A stretch of DNA of 64,000 bases from contig SRSI01000010.1 of the NCBI GenBank assembly GCA_005656395.1, positions 434,001 to 498,000 on the forward strand, in the 5' to 3' direction. This stretch comes from Strongyloides papillosus. Its lineage: Eukaryota; Nematoda; Chromadorea; Rhabditida; Strongyloididae. Shown one piece after another: positions 21,201-35,030 of the stretch (positions are counted from its first letter, which is position 1; each line of letters begins with the position of its first letter). The notes beneath the pieces were generated by a model. The model had not been told where the DNA came from, ran no database searches, and worked only from the letters and a program-made list of their open reading frames with translations. The position numbers and the translations under genes were made by a program.

Positions 21201-23684
21201 TTAAAGTTCACTGACTGGATATTTGGGATATTTTGGCAATGTTCCACTTAAATTCGTCATGACAGTACTGGAAGAATTGTCATATACTAGTCTAGGATGT
21301 GAAGACGCCATTCCAGGAGATGTTCTTGGCGGTGGAGCAGGTATCATTGGTGGTGTTATTATTGGTCTTCTATCATCTATCAGAGCTGCATATGGATTTT
21401 GATCCGATGGTGAATATGTTTGTCTTCCATTTGTTCCACAATAATAGTTATTTGGTGGTAATATTAATTGAGAATAATATTCTTCATCTAAATGATGACT
21501 TGAAGATACTTGTGGCAAAGTACCAGTAAAACCAAATGTAGGAACTGCTGAAAGTGATGGATTAATTGTAATAAAATTTTTTCCATAAAATGCGTCATTT
21601 TTTTCATTGTAACTCATTCCTTCAAACATGTCGTTTCTTCCATAGTACAAAGGCGCTCTAGAACTATTTTGTGAATCTGGTGATCTTGATATAATTCCTT
21701 TTTCTTTTTCATTTCTTAAACATTTTGTTTTAAAACATAAAGTAATACATGCAAAAAATGTCAGTGTAATAAGTATTGATAAAAACATAATAATCCCCCA
21801 GTAAACTTTGTTATTTTCTATGAAACTACATTGTCCTTGTAATGCAACGGCTTGCCTATTTCTTCGATTTTCCGGATTTACACAATAAACATTATCTAAT
21901 TGAAGCGTATTAGAAAGTGAATGAATTAATTCAAGAAATTCACACGTACAATTCCATGAATTTCCTCCTAAATTAAGGACAGAAAGATTATCCCAATTAA
22001 GAAGATCTGGATGAAGCGTAGAAAGACTATTGTCAGATAAATCTACTTGTTTTAACATTACTAGATCATGGAATGCTTTTGGTGTAATTCTAACTAGAGA
22101 AGAACATCCAGATAAATCTAAACGTAGGAGAGCTGATAGGCGAAGAAAAGCATAATCTTTGACAATTTTTAGGTTCATTAAATTATTCAACAATAGAACT
22201 CTTAGATTTTTGAGATCACTAAATTCCAATTCATTAATAACTGGAATAGGATTATAAGATAAATCTAATTCAATTAAGCCATTAACTTTTTCCCAAGATT
22301 CTTTAGGTATTGAAGATAGTTGATTTCTTGATAGATTCAACAATTTCAATTGTTCCAATCCATGAAAAGCATTTTGATGGATAGTTGTTATTAAATTTTG
22401 AGAAATATCCAAAGCAATTAAAGAGTATAGTGGAGAAAATGAGTTAGAAGTAATCTCAGATATTAAATTATGTTGCAGGATGAGAGTTGTTAATAAATTG
22501 AAATTTGTAAATAAAGTTGGATTAAACTTTGTTATAACATTATAAGACAAATCTAAAGTTGTTAGTTCTCCAAGATCATTAAAGACGTTTGGTGATATAA
22601 AGTTGATTGAATTATGTGACAAATTTAGATAAGTCAATTTATTTAATCCCTGTAAGGACTGTGGAAAGAGACGTTGAAGTGTATTGTTAGAAAGATCCAA
22701 AACCTGAAAAAAATAAAAGTAAACATTTACTATTTTGATTGTGATATTTTAAGTTTTTATTTGTTTTAGATTATTGATAGATAGATCATTAAAGTATTTA
22801 TCTAATAAATGATGAAAGTTAGGTGTCAAATTTGAAACGTTAATCGGACCTTCTGTTTTTTTGTTAGTTCATATGTTTAAATAAATAAAGTTGAAGATAT
22901 AGTTAAAAGCTATCTGTCTACAGTGTTTGCGAGTAAATAACTAACATATTTATTAATATATGTAGAATAGATGCTAATTCCAGTGACAGGTTCTCTGACC
23001 TGACTCATTAAATTTATCACAATAAGTTATGAGTGAAGAGCTCTTAATCACCTTAAAAAGAAATAATATAAAGATTTTTTTCCTTCTATATAATTGTATT
23101 AGAGTAAATAGGAAATGGTAAGCTATATTTACATATGGAAGAATAATCAGATTATGGCGAATTACCTATTCAATTCAGTGATGTGTTACATTTTAATTAG
23201 AATATAAATTCATTAAAATTAATAAATTTGGATTAACCATACCTTAAGTTGCTTAAGTTTTCGGAAGCTTTTGTCGGATATATCAATAAGATAATTGTTG
23301 GATAGTTTTAGATGTTTCAAGTGTTTTAATGGACGAGCTTTTTCAAAATTAATTTCTGTTAACCCACATCCAGACAAATCAAGATTTTCGAGGTCTAAAA
23401 AATGATATATTTATTAAAGAATACTAAAAAGTTAACTACATACCTGAATAGACGTCTAAATCAGCAGGATTAAGTCTTCCTATATTATTATTTGATAATA
23501 TAAGACTTTTAATAGATGGATTTAATTGAATAGGAAATGTTTTAAGATTAGCTGAATCACAATTTACAGTTCTAGTTTCATCATCACAAAAACATTTAAC
23601 AGGGCATAAAAAAGACTGTCCACATATTCGTGATAGTATAACGGCAAAACAAAAATATAGATATATATTATGATAATAAACCAT
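21201..23684 (-). CDS. Leucine-rich-repeat type I transmembrane receptor, 631 aa
   Basis: The exons are 23684-23444, 23394-23243 and 22703-21201, with introns of 49 and 539 nt. Joins restore LRR spacing on both sides (DLENLDLSGCGL and KQLKVLDLSNNTL). Order: signal peptide (about 1-22), cysteine cap LRRNT (CPVKCFCDDETRTVNC), around 13 LRRs of the LxxLxLSxNxI type, an LRRCT cap (NSWNCTCEFLELIHSL..C..C), one membrane helix (WGIIMFLSILITLTFFACITLCF), then a cytoplasmic tail of about 150 residues rich in Tyr, Pro and Ser with PPPRTSP. This architecture is used by neuronal adhesion and guidance receptors of animals. The subfamily cannot be fixed by eye. The second intron is much larger than others in the window. 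Confidence 0.88.
22888..22900 (+). repeat. 13-mer AAGTTGAAGATAT, copy 2 of 4
   Basis: Lies inside the 539-nt intron of the LRR receptor gene (antisense to it). Confidence 0.5.
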
Positions 23685-26040
23685 ATTTTTTCGATAAATA
23701 TATAAATAAATGTTTTATATTTATCTTAATATAAATTTATATCCAATAAATTTTCAGAAAATGTATAGCTGTATAAACTTCTAAAATAAAAATAGTATTA
23801 GTAAAAATATATATTAATTAATTGGATTAAATTATTATACATAAAATATACTAATAAAGTAAAAATAAATAAGAAGAACAGTTTAATAAGAATAATATAT
23901 TTTATGATAAATAATTTAAAGATATTTAAATTAATCAAGCTAATAATAAATTTATTAATAAAATATTCATATATGGAGATATTTATATAAAAAGTCAAGG
24001 AAGGCAATAAAAATAATTTTTAAAAATTAATAAAAATACTAATAAGAATAAATATGTATAGGTAGTTATAAATTAAAAAAGATAATTTAATAAGAATTTT
24101 TTGTAGTTGTGTTGTCTTATCTTACAAAATACATTATTTGGAAGCGTTAATTATACGATTAAAAGGGGTAATTTGCAAAGATAGAGAGATATACACGGCA
24201 TATTTAGTATGTATTACTTAAGAAGTATATAATAACAAAGAAATAATTCCATGGTTAAGGGGGAGGACTGTAAAGAAAGAGAATAGATTAAGGGAGATCA
24301 CTTTCTTGAAATTGATAGAAGGACAAGGTATTTGAAAAATAACACTCTTAATTGGTGTAATAATTTTAATATTAACTTTAATAGAGAATCGGTACTTCAA
24401 AATATTGTGCCTTTACTCAAGGACTATTTGTAAGTAAAATAATAATAACAATACTTATACTATCATCACAAACATTATTACAATAACTTGAAATTTAACA
24501 ATAAACAAAACGTTAAAAAAATATTTCATAAATGTTAAATAAACATAAATAAAATCAAAAACAAAATTCTATAAAACGATTATGGATAAAAAATTCTTAA
24601 AAATATTATAAGAATAAAAGAGAAATTTAACCAATTTTTTCTCAGATATAATTAACGAGCTGGAAAAAATAGAAATAAATAAAATAACCATCTGTTAGTT
24701 TAAAAATTGTAGTCAATAGAAAAAATGCAATTTTCAGAAATTCTACCATCTACATTAAGAGTATTCCATAATAATAAATAGTTAAGTTATGATACAAAAA
24801 CATGACATAATTGACTTTTTTCTTATATATAATTCTTGAGTTTAAAATAATTGAAATATGTAGAGATATAAGAAGATAATTATTATTAAAAGAAATTTAA
24901 AAGAAAACAATAATATGTTGATCTATAAAAGTAATTTGAGTTATAAATTAATAAATTGTCCATACCATTTATATTTGTGGTTACTACTCCCGTATAAATA
25001 AATGAATTTAAGAGTACTGATGACAAAAAGTTCAAGAGGGGCAGGGTTAAATGAGCTATATAAAGATGTGATGTTTTGATTGAGGGAAAACAATAGTATT
25101 ACATAGACACGATAAAACAGTACATTTTAGGAGGCGAGATGAAAATAGATAATTGTATGGAAATATATAAATTAAAATAGGCGTAGTAAAAAGAAGAAGC
25201 TGGAGACGGCCATAGTTGAAATCTACAAAATAACAACATTTAGTGGATGTTATGTGACAATTTAAGTAGGTACATTTAATACTTAAAGCTTAAAAACATG
25301 ATGTTATGTAACCGTTTTCGAGAAGGCAAACTTTCTGATTTCTATAGTTAAAACCTTTTGAAAAAAATATAATGCCGAAATTTGGCCAAATAAAAGTCTT
25401 TTGAATAATTGAAAGTTATAAAGGAGTAATTGTTATTAATTTAAATCATAAGGTATATTAAATATAAAATTTACAACTATTTAAAAAAACTTCTTTGAGC
25501 ACTTATAAGTTATTAAATATATCATCATTATAAAGCGAATTTAAAAATGTGTGTCTCTAAAATAGTGTACAAATTTACTATAAATAATAAAAATAGATAT
25601 TAAAATTATTTTATCAGAATATAATTTATTAATATAAGAAGAAAATTTAAAATAAGAAGGATGGGTTTAGCTTGTATGGATTGTGATATAAAATTATGTA
25701 ACGAGATTAAAAGTAGAAATTTTAAAAAGTTTCTTTTGAAGAAGAAGAAAAGAACATATTACAAGAAATAGTATATAAATATAATTTTATATGATTAAAA
25801 TAATTTGTTGAAAGTTTTATGCTATCTATAACAATTGTAAGAGTGAAAAAGCTTATCTGTTAAAATGTTTAGTTGGAAATGTTTGATAAATTTCCTAGAG
25901 ATTGAAAATGAAATTGGTTTTTATTTTTATCTTCTGATGAAGTTAATAGAAGTTTTCTCCCAATGGGGATTTTATGATGTGTTCCTTTTTTAGAAATGAG
26001 AAATAAAAGTTTGGATATAGATAATAAGAAGATATAAATG

Positions 26041-26053
26041 AAGTTGAAGATAT
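26041..26053 (+). repeat. 13-mer AAGTTGAAGATAT, copy 3 of 4
   Basis: In the gene desert; preceded by ATG as in copy 1. Confidence 0.5.
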
Positions 26054-29000
26054 GTTTATATAAAATATATATAAAGTATTATGAAATAAGAGACGAGATT
26101 GAAGAAAAATTTTGTATATCAAATAAAATATATATAACAATATTGATATGATTGATGGATTAATGAAAGATGATTGTAAAGGGATTTAAATTATTTTAAT
26201 AATACCAAAAATATTTTATCATACATGGATATAAATAAATTATGCTTAAATTTGTACTACTACAAATCTATTTGGAAAAAAAAGATGATTAGTGAGACTT
26301 AGAAAAAATAATTTATACTGAAGATGGTTTGTTTAAAAAAGACATAGCAAAACTGTAATCAAGATATATATTTTTTAAAATCTCTTCTTATAAATCATCA
26401 TTTTTTTTATTTCTTTCATTTAAAAGATAAATTATAAAACATGTGTCTCTTCTTTATAGTTTCATTACTTTGTATAATGGTGTTATATTTTTCAAATGCT
26501 AAATTATTCATTTCATGAAATTGTCAATGAAAAATGGTGAGAATAAACCTTATCAATAAAAAAAATGAGAAGGATGTTGATGAAATATAAAGATAAAAGT
26601 CTAAATTGTGAAAGGTTAAATTATATAAAAAAATATTTTGTATTTAATTTGCTAATTATCCACTAATTGATCAATCTCTAGTAACACTGGCAATGTATAC
26701 CTTTTAACATTGAAAATAAAAGATACCGCTACCGAAAGTATGTAACAGTACAATATGGATATTTGCTAATTGTTAATTAACTAAAAGTTCATTTTATACT
26801 ATTTGTTTTTATTTACATTAACTAATATCTATTTATAATCTAGAAAGGGTAGTTATAGAGGTTGAATGAAATTACCTTATAGAGATAAACCATTACCGAC
26901 AATCTCGGCATTTCCTTTTTAGTAAACTTTTGGACATCTCATTCAATTATGCTATTAGTGTAAAAATATTAAACTCATTAAGCTAGAGGTTATTTAACAA
27001 TTAACTGAATGAAGATCGGAATTTTAGTAGTTTAGGATATATGTATTTATAATGACAGAATATGAAAGAATGATTGAAATGTATACAACAATTTTAATGT
27101 TTTAAGCTATAGCATTTCATTAAAAAAGGGTAAATCGTAAAACCAATTGATTTACAGTGGCAGAAATGTAGAAGATTTTTATCAATATTTTGATGATTGC
27201 CATAAGGTGATAGCGGTTGTATTGTAAAATGATTTATAGCTATAAGTTAATGTTTTAAGGTATGTTAAAACAATTTTACAATCACTTATAAAAGTACGAT
27301 TTATCACTGAGAAGAGAGAATACAAAAAAAATAGGACAAATAAAAAATAAGAATACCAAAGTAGTGGGAAACATATCATTTATTATCAATGAAGCATAGA
27401 AAGTTTAAAGAAATTCTCAAAATGATCACAAATGAGAAAGAGAAAAAGAAACTTGAATTCAAAATTTCTCATTACCTATCATTCTATTGTAATGAGAAAG
27501 AATGATTGTTAAGTTATAAGATATTTGTATTGAGGTAAATATAAAGACAATATTAAATTGAAATGAATAGGAATATTATGTATTTTGATTACTCAAGTGT
27601 GCGCAAGAAATCAGTGATATCTTCTTCTCAGAAATAATAGTATTCCTTTTCTTTTGTTAAGAAATAGGTAAGTCAAAGAATGATTTTGAGGAGATAGTAT
27701 AGTTAAATAAGGGGGTAAGATATTAGGTGTCAAAACAAACAAAAATGTTATGTAATTGTAATTTTAAAAAATTTAGTTTATTAATATGAATTTAAATAAA
27801 TAATAATTTCGAAATTTTTTTCAATGATAAGATAAAAATACATATGTATTACCACTTATTAGCTGCAACTTTTTACAGTTATTATTAATATTATTTAAAA
27901 TAAAAATTTTTGCCAGAAGCCTGTTAAAGAGTAAATGAAGCATTGTCGTATTATTTTGAAATATAGATAAGAATAGAAAATAGTAAACTTAAAAAGATAA
28001 TAGAAGATTCAATGGAGTGTAAAGAAAAATATTAAAATTACCAATGATAAAGTTTTGTGGGATTAAATAATAATAGTGGCATCAAATATATATGAGTAGA
28101 GGGATGAAGTATTTGCATTGTACAAAATTATTAGAAATTTGTTTGTGAATATAAATTTAAATATGAGCAGCTAATCAAAGAGAAGTATAATCTTGATAAC
28201 ATCAAAACATGTTAATAAAATGGTATGTGCTACTAAAAAGATTATGGGTAATAAAATAATTTAACGTTTTATAATTAAGAGAATGATTGATTAGTGATGA
28301 AGAGTTGTGAAGTATGACCTTATCAGTTACATAAAGTTGTTAGTAGTATTATTTATCATATTTTATAAAATATAATATTACAAATTGAGATATAAAATAT
28401 ACACAACTGTATACTTAAAAAAGTGAAAAGTTTATAAATAAAAAGTATAAGGATAAAATGTTGAAAAAATAGTGACTTGATTAGTGAATAAAAGGGAAAT
28501 AATTTTACTATCAAAAGTAAAATTAATCTTATTCTAAAGGGCTTTCAAGTTTCATATCATCTATTGTATAAAATTAGAAGAGAGTAAAGTTAATAAATAT
28601 GTTATATTGTTTTCCTAAATAGATATATATTTATATAAACATTTAATAAATGACTTTATCTATCTTAAAATATGAAAGTTTCTAGGTTCATTAGACTTTA
28701 TAAAAATAATTTGTAACAAATAATGTAATTTTAAAAGAAAATACTATAGTATAACGGTGTTAAAATGATGATAATAAATATTTGTAATTTTTAATCATTT
28801 AATGTATATATGTAGTATATAGTAAAGGGAAGTACAAGAAAAAATAAAATAAAAACTATCTTTAAATATTTTACATATATTTTTTCATTATTGATAATTA
28901 CTATTTAGGGACAGTTATGTACTTAAGTTGAACTTTAGATAACATTGAAATAAAATATCATATTGAAGTATGTATTTTTTTAATATATAATTATTATAAA

Positions 29001-30450
29001 TTGTTTGATACTGTTTTAAATGATTTCTTAATTTATGAAATAAATAAAATAAAAAAGACACATATATTTAAATTAGAAAGGAAATATTCATTGAAAATTA
29101 AATAATATTAGATCAAAGATATGTGTCTGTTATTATAGTATAAAGAAATTTATAAATGAATCTCTCTTCATGTCACATGCGGAGAGCGGGAAAGAAATAC
29201 AATTTATTAAGATATTTCGCCACCTGCTACATATCATTATGGTAATTAAAAGTAAATGTTTGAAGGAAGGATAAATTGTAATAATAGATATAAACTTATC
29301 AATATAATAAAAGTAAATTATAAAGTTTGTTATAACATTCATAATTATTTAATCCGTTTTTTGTTATAAAATGAAGCATGTTATAATTACGAGTGATCAG
29401 TCTCATTCTTTTTTTTTGTACAGATGTAAAGAGTGAATTATTTTATGGACAGTTATTTTCTCACAATGAACTTTTAATTAGATGTGCTTAATTTGATTTT
29501 TAAAACATCAGATTAAGGGTTAACTAGTTATTCCAAATAGTAATTAAGAGACAAAAAGTATAGATAAGGTTATCTTAGCTGGTTATTATCATTGTATTGT
29601 TGTAATAACTTATCCATCACCATAAACAGATGCTGATGGATGTCATAAAAAAGTAGTTTATGATTTTTAATTTGATGTAATCTGAGAATCTAATGTTCTT
29701 GAGACAGTAAGGGGTCTAAAATTGTTAAGTAATGGTATTTTGACTAGTAAAAACATCATAATCTTCTTAGTTGACTTTCAAATGTCACTAATAACACATG
29801 TTAGATGGTATAATAATTTTATGGAGATATTATATTATTAATTATGTGATTTAAAAAAAAGTAATAAGATGATTTAGGTGACCTGTAAAATAGGATACAT
29901 AAAAAATAAAAAAAATAACAGCAACGTAGTTGTTAAAAGATAATGATCTAATGTAATCCATGAAACAAGCTTTAATTTATAATTGACATATATTTATTAT
30001 ATAAAGATTACTTAAAAATGTTTTTAAAAAAATTAGTCATCTGGGAGGATGGTTTATTCATGATAGATGATTATGTAGATTAAACTAAACAATCTATTAG
30101 AAATTGTTTTATTTTACAAAACTATAATTTAAAAGAAAAGAAATAATGGGAAATGAAACATGATAAGCATTTGGACTATAATAAGCTCTTGTAACATATA
30201 ATTTTATCTTTTCATTCACATAATTTAACTTGAAGTAAGTAACAATTACCGATTACGAAAAAAGAAAGCAACAAATTAAGAAAGAGGGACATATTTTAAA
30301 TTAATAATATTGTTTTTATTTAATTTGAACTGTTTCTATTTAATTACAAAAATGAGTATCAAATTTTATTTCAATAAAAGGATAAATACTATTCCTCTTA
30401 AAATAATTGACTTCTAAAAGGGCTATTTTAATCTAGTTTTCAACAGGTTT

Positions 30451-30498
30451 AGGTGCGTGTGCCCTTCTTCACCTGGTAGGAAGGTGATGCATGTACCT
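30451..30498 (+). other. GC-rich island able to fold into a hairpin; possible ncRNA or enhancer
   Basis: In the plus-strand transcript, 30451-30461 (AGGTGCGTGTG) pairs with 30488-30498 (TGCATGTACCT) over 11 positions, five of them G-U. Inside it 30469-30474 (TCACCT) pairs perfectly with 30482-30487 (AGGTGA) around a 7-nt loop. The 5' side has a 7-nt bulge. The flanks carry further CAGGT/CACCTG words (30445, 30471, 30503). The patch stands out from its AT-rich surroundings. It could be a microRNA-like precursor or a cluster of E-box-type sites; I recognise no known miRNA seed. Confidence 0.3.
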
Positions 30499-30626
30499 CT
30501 CAGCAGGTAACGACAAAAATAAATCCTTTTTTTTTAAATGTCATTACCATGCTTATTAACTTTACATAAGCCGGCTAATCTATATAAGTGTTCGGTAAAA
30601 GATCAAAAATATAGGTAAAGGTGCCA

Positions 30627-30638
30627 TATTGCGCAATA
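30627..30638. promoter_or_regulatory. Perfect 12-bp palindrome TATTGCGCAATA
   Basis: The central ATTGCGCAAT equals the textbook C/EBP bZIP binding consensus. It lies about 130 bp from the GC-rich island, so the two may be parts of one regulatory element. Binding is inference only. Confidence 0.35.
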
Positions 30639-31371
30639 AAATTATTCAACACCTCGTGTTATATAGTTTTAATAATAATGATAATTTCGTAGAACCATCA
30701 AAGAAAAATCAAGACAATAAAAGGGATTGTTGAAAATAGAAGACATCTGATGAATTAGCAATAAAAGAAATATTATAAAATAACAATAAATAGAAATTAA
30801 ACACTGTATCTTCAAAATATTTCATTTCAGGTCTTTTATTTATTCTCATTAAGACATGCCGTCTCCAAAATTAATGAAAGGATCATTAAAATAAATGAAT
30901 AGCTTTAACAGGCTATTTTATTGATAACAAAAAATACTTTATAATATTTTACATTTTACAAAAAAAGACCACCAAAAAATTATTAATTATTTGTGAAAAT
31001 AAAAATGATAGTTAAATATATGATACTAATTATCATTACTCAAGAAATTGAAAAAGATAAATATTAAAATAAATTATATTTCTGTATTCCACATTGATTT
31101 AAACAACAATAGAAGAACCTTGTAAAATGATTTATATCTTGAGGACAGGTTGTCAATATAGAAATATTATGATGAATGTTACTCTTTATAGCAATATTTA
31201 ATCATTAACCAACTTGTAACTACTTTGGATACAATATTTCACTCTAATCTATTCAACAAAAGAAGTATCGTAAATCATTTTTCAAATTAGCGGCTCATCT
31301 TTTTTAAGAAATTAGAACAAATTTTCATGAATATACAAATATCAAATGTACTCCATATGTTTGGGTCATTC

Positions 31372-31384
31372 AAGTTGAAGATAT
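31372..31384 (+). repeat. 13-mer AAGTTGAAGATAT, copy 4 of 4
   Basis: In the gene desert, about 1.1 kb upstream of DDX18. Confidence 0.5.
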
Positions 31385-32482
31385 ATTTAGATAAACTGAA
31401 GAGATGAAAGAAGATAAAGATTTTCTGATAATTTTATTAATAATAACAATAAACAAATTTTATATTACTTTTTTAAACTTTAAAAGTTATGATTATGACC
31501 ATGAAACAATGTTTTATGTTAACTATCAATTAAATTTTTTTTCCTTTCTAACACCTGATAATCTTCATTTAAATATAAAATTTTTTTATCTCACTTTACT
31601 TTTTAAACTATAATAATACCTTTATACAGTTTATCAATCTTAATATCAATGACATGTTCAAGTAATGAGTATATCCTTCAAAGATCATATACTTATTAGA
31701 GTTTTACGTATAATCTTTTAAAATGCATAATCTAAAAAAAATTATATATATGTTTAAATGAAAGTTCACTTTGATTAATAAGAAATTATTGCATAGTACT
31801 TTTTTAGAAATTTATTTCATACTTTCATTAACACATCTTTATTCCTAAAAGTGTTAAAATGAATAATAGTAAAGAGCAGATAGTCATTTAAAAAAGGGAT
31901 TACATTTCAATTTAAAAATATTTCAACAATAAGTTGAAATTGTATGAAATTTAAGCGTATCATAATTTTATTAAAATCATATTCCAAAAATTTTTATGAG
32001 ACATTTAAAAAAATAAATTAATTAATTTATTTGATTCACAGATATAAAATAAATGACAGAAATTTCAAAATTATAATAATTGCTATAATTATTTGTGACA
32101 ATTGTAAAAAAAGTTGATAAATAAAAAAACTATCAAATACTGAATTAATTAAAATTTTTGATTGATGTTTCATTAAAAAAGCTAAAAAACCTTATGTTAG
32201 ACTAAATCACAACTAGTAGAATTTTTTAAACTTATTTGCACCATTTCTGTTCTCTTCTCACAACGACATTCTTCTAAGATAATTGGGGAAATGTTTTATG
32301 ATATTGAATTTTGCAAGCTTTAACTACATTTATCAATTTCCAGTAGTTTTTTCTTTGAGGGCGCTTTGGCTGTTTTTTTTAATGTCTTGTTTGTATTGAT
32401 TCTATCGGTTAATTTTTTTTACTTCCTATGTTTGTAGATTTTTTTTATTTATTAATAAACATCAATTTTTAGTTTTAAAAAT

Positions 32483-34250
32483 ATGAATGTGGAGAAAAAA
32501 GTTTTAAAAAGGAAACTTAATAAATTTAAGTTGGCTAAGAAAAAGAAAAAACAAATAAATGAGGAAAAAGCCGAACCCATTGTAGAAAAGAAAGATGAGA
32601 CCTCTTCTGAAGATTCTGGTAGTGAACAAGAAGAATCTCAAGTATCGAAAAATATTTCATCACCAAGTGAGAGTAATAGTGCTAATGATACAAAAGATAC
32701 AGACAAAGATGCAGTTGAAGATACTAAATTGAAATCTAACAAAAAAGGTATACTCTCAGATGTTAAATTTAGTTCATTAAAGGATTCTGTAAATTCAAAG
32801 TTATTGAAACAAATTGAAACTATGGGATTTGAAAGAATGACACATATACAGGCACAAACAATCCCAGCGCTTCTTGAAGTAGGTTTAGTTTCATGGTTTT
32901 GATAATTTTTCCTAGGGTAAAGATGTTCTTGGGTCAGCTAAGACAGGTTCAGGAAAAACACTTGCTTTCTTGGTTCCAGCAATTGAATTGCTTCATAAAC
33001 TTGATTGGAAACCATATAATGGTACAGGAGTCATTGTAATTTCTCCAACACGCGAATTATCTTTACAGACTTATGGTGTACTAACAGAGTTGTTGGAGAA
33101 TAACTCAAATTTATCTCATGGACTAGTTATGGGTGGTTCAAATAGATCAGCAGAGGCACAGAAACTTGAGAAAGGAGTTAATATTTTAGTAGCAACACCA
33201 GGAAGATTACTGGATCACCTTAGAAACACTAAGGATTTTCATTATAAAAATTTAAAAGCACTTGTAATTGATGAAGCTGATCGTATTTTAGATATTGGTT
33301 TCGAAATAGAAATGCATTCAATTCTAAAAATGCTTCCAAGAGTAAGGCAAACAATGTTATTCTCTGCAACACATTCTCCCAAAGTTGATGAACTTGTTAA
33401 AGAGGCTTTACATGCTGATCCAATTAAAGTAGGTTTAGAAGAACAAATGTATTGGGAAGAACATGCTACTGTGGAGGGATTGGAGCAAGGGTATGTTGTT
33501 GCCCCATCTGAAAAACGTTTTTTGTTGTTATTTACTTTCTTAAAGAAAAATAGAAATAAAAAAGTCATGGTATTCTTTTCTTCATGCGCTTCAGTGAAAT
33601 TCCATGCTGAATTACTTAATTATATTGATATACCTGTTCAATCAATTCATGGAAAACAAAAACAGCAAAAGAGAACTTCAACATTTTTCTCTTTTTGTGA
33701 AGCTTCTTCAGGAATTTTACTATGTACTGACGTCGCAGCACGTGGACTTGATATTCCATCAGTCGATTGGATTGTTCAATTTGATCCTCCAGATGATCCA
33801 AGAGAGTATATCCATCGTGTTGGACGTACAGCAAGAGGAGATTCAGGAACAGGACATGCTTTATTAATTTTGAGACCTGAAGAGCTTGGTTTCTTAAGAT
33901 ACCTTAAGGCTTCAAAAGTAACATTAAATGAATTTGAATTCTCATGGAATAAAGTAGCTAATATTCAATTACAATTAGAAAAATTGATCAATGAAAACTA
34001 TTACTTGAACAAAAGTGCTAAGGAAGCATACAAAGGATACATAAGGGCATATGATTCTCACTCTCTTAAACAAATATTTGATATCCATACTTTAGATTTA
34101 CTTCAAGTTTCCAAATCATTTGGGTTCTCGGCACCACCATATGTTGATCTTCCAATTACAAACAAGAGCGGTAAAGCACGTGAAAAACCATCTGGAGCTG
34201 GGTATATAAAAAAAGGTAAAACTGCTTTTGGTGGTGGGAAAAGATACTGA
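32483..34250 (+). CDS. ddx-18: DEAD-box RNA helicase DDX18/Has1, 576 aa
   Basis: The exons are 32483-32878 and 32916-34250, with a 37-nt phase-0 intron. A basic, acidic low-complexity N terminus (about 1-95) precedes the Q-motif region ([33 protein letters not shown]). Helicase motifs follow in order: Walker [35 protein letters not shown] (DEAD), SAT, then in the second lobe [25 protein letters not shown] and HRVGRTARG. The short C-terminal extension with [13 protein letters not shown] is typical of the DDX18/Has1 branch, a nucleolar helicase of 60S ribosome assembly. Frame intact. Confidence 0.95.
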
Positions 34251-35030
34251 TTTATTATTATGTAATTTTTGTTAAGTTTTCTTTTGTTTAATTTTTGTTG
34301 TAATAAATTTAGTAAATATATTTGGGAACCACTTTTTTTCGTTTAGGACTTTGAAATTGATTTTGTTTTTAAAATACGCTTTTTAAACAATTACAATTGT
34401 TCTATTTTATTTTTTTACTTACAAACTGTGGTTTGTTAAAATAAGATAAAATTTGAGAAATTATTTAATGCTCAGATGGATTGTATATATGATTTCAATA
34501 ACAATAATATTAATAATTTATTATAGTACAATAAACAGTAACTTTCTACACTAAAAATATTTGTTGTATGAGCAGGCAAATATTTTCTAATTAAATGAAT
34601 TGTAATTTTTCTTATTTAAATATTATTGCTATAATGTAATAAAAATCATATTTAAGTATTAATATTATATGATATTTCCTCTTTTATGAATGCAATCAAG
34701 TTTAGTGTAAACAACAATATTACAAAGAATTACTAAAAAAATTATTATTTACGTGATATTTTCACACAAACAATGGTAATTATTTCCATTCATAAACTTG
34801 ATAAAATGTACAGTTAATTTTTTTATTTAAGAAGATTGGATGGTATAAGGAAAAATTTTATACAATAATATGATAAGATTATAATATTATAAAAAAATAA
34901 ATATAAAGTAGATATAAAAGGTGCTTTTTTTATATTGTGTGATTAGATAAAAAGTATATTGATAATATGATGGCCAAACCTTTAACATTACGGACAAAGT
35001 ATTTATAAATCAATTGAACATACAATAAAG
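34251..35030. other. Intergenic, no gene seen
   Basis: AT-rich spacer between DDX18 and the C-type lectin gene; no coding pattern. Confidence 0.55.
34302..34307 (+). terminator. Polyadenylation signal of DDX18
   Basis: AATAAA 51 nt after the stop codon at 34250. Confidence 0.45.

Larger units (their letters stand above)
23685..32482. other. 8.8-kb gene desert
   Basis: Very AT-rich noncoding sequence between the LRR gene (divergent start) and DDX18. Small open frames (for example 25943-26140, 27182-27379, 29133-29342, 31404-31613) are Ile/Phe/Asn/Lys-rich and look random. It contains two copies of the 13-mer AAGTTGAAGATAT (26041, 31372), the GC-rich hairpin island at 30438-30510 and a 12-bp palindrome at 30627. 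I found no tRNA-like B box or other RNA gene. It may hold cis-regulatory elements for the flanking genes. Confidence 0.55.
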
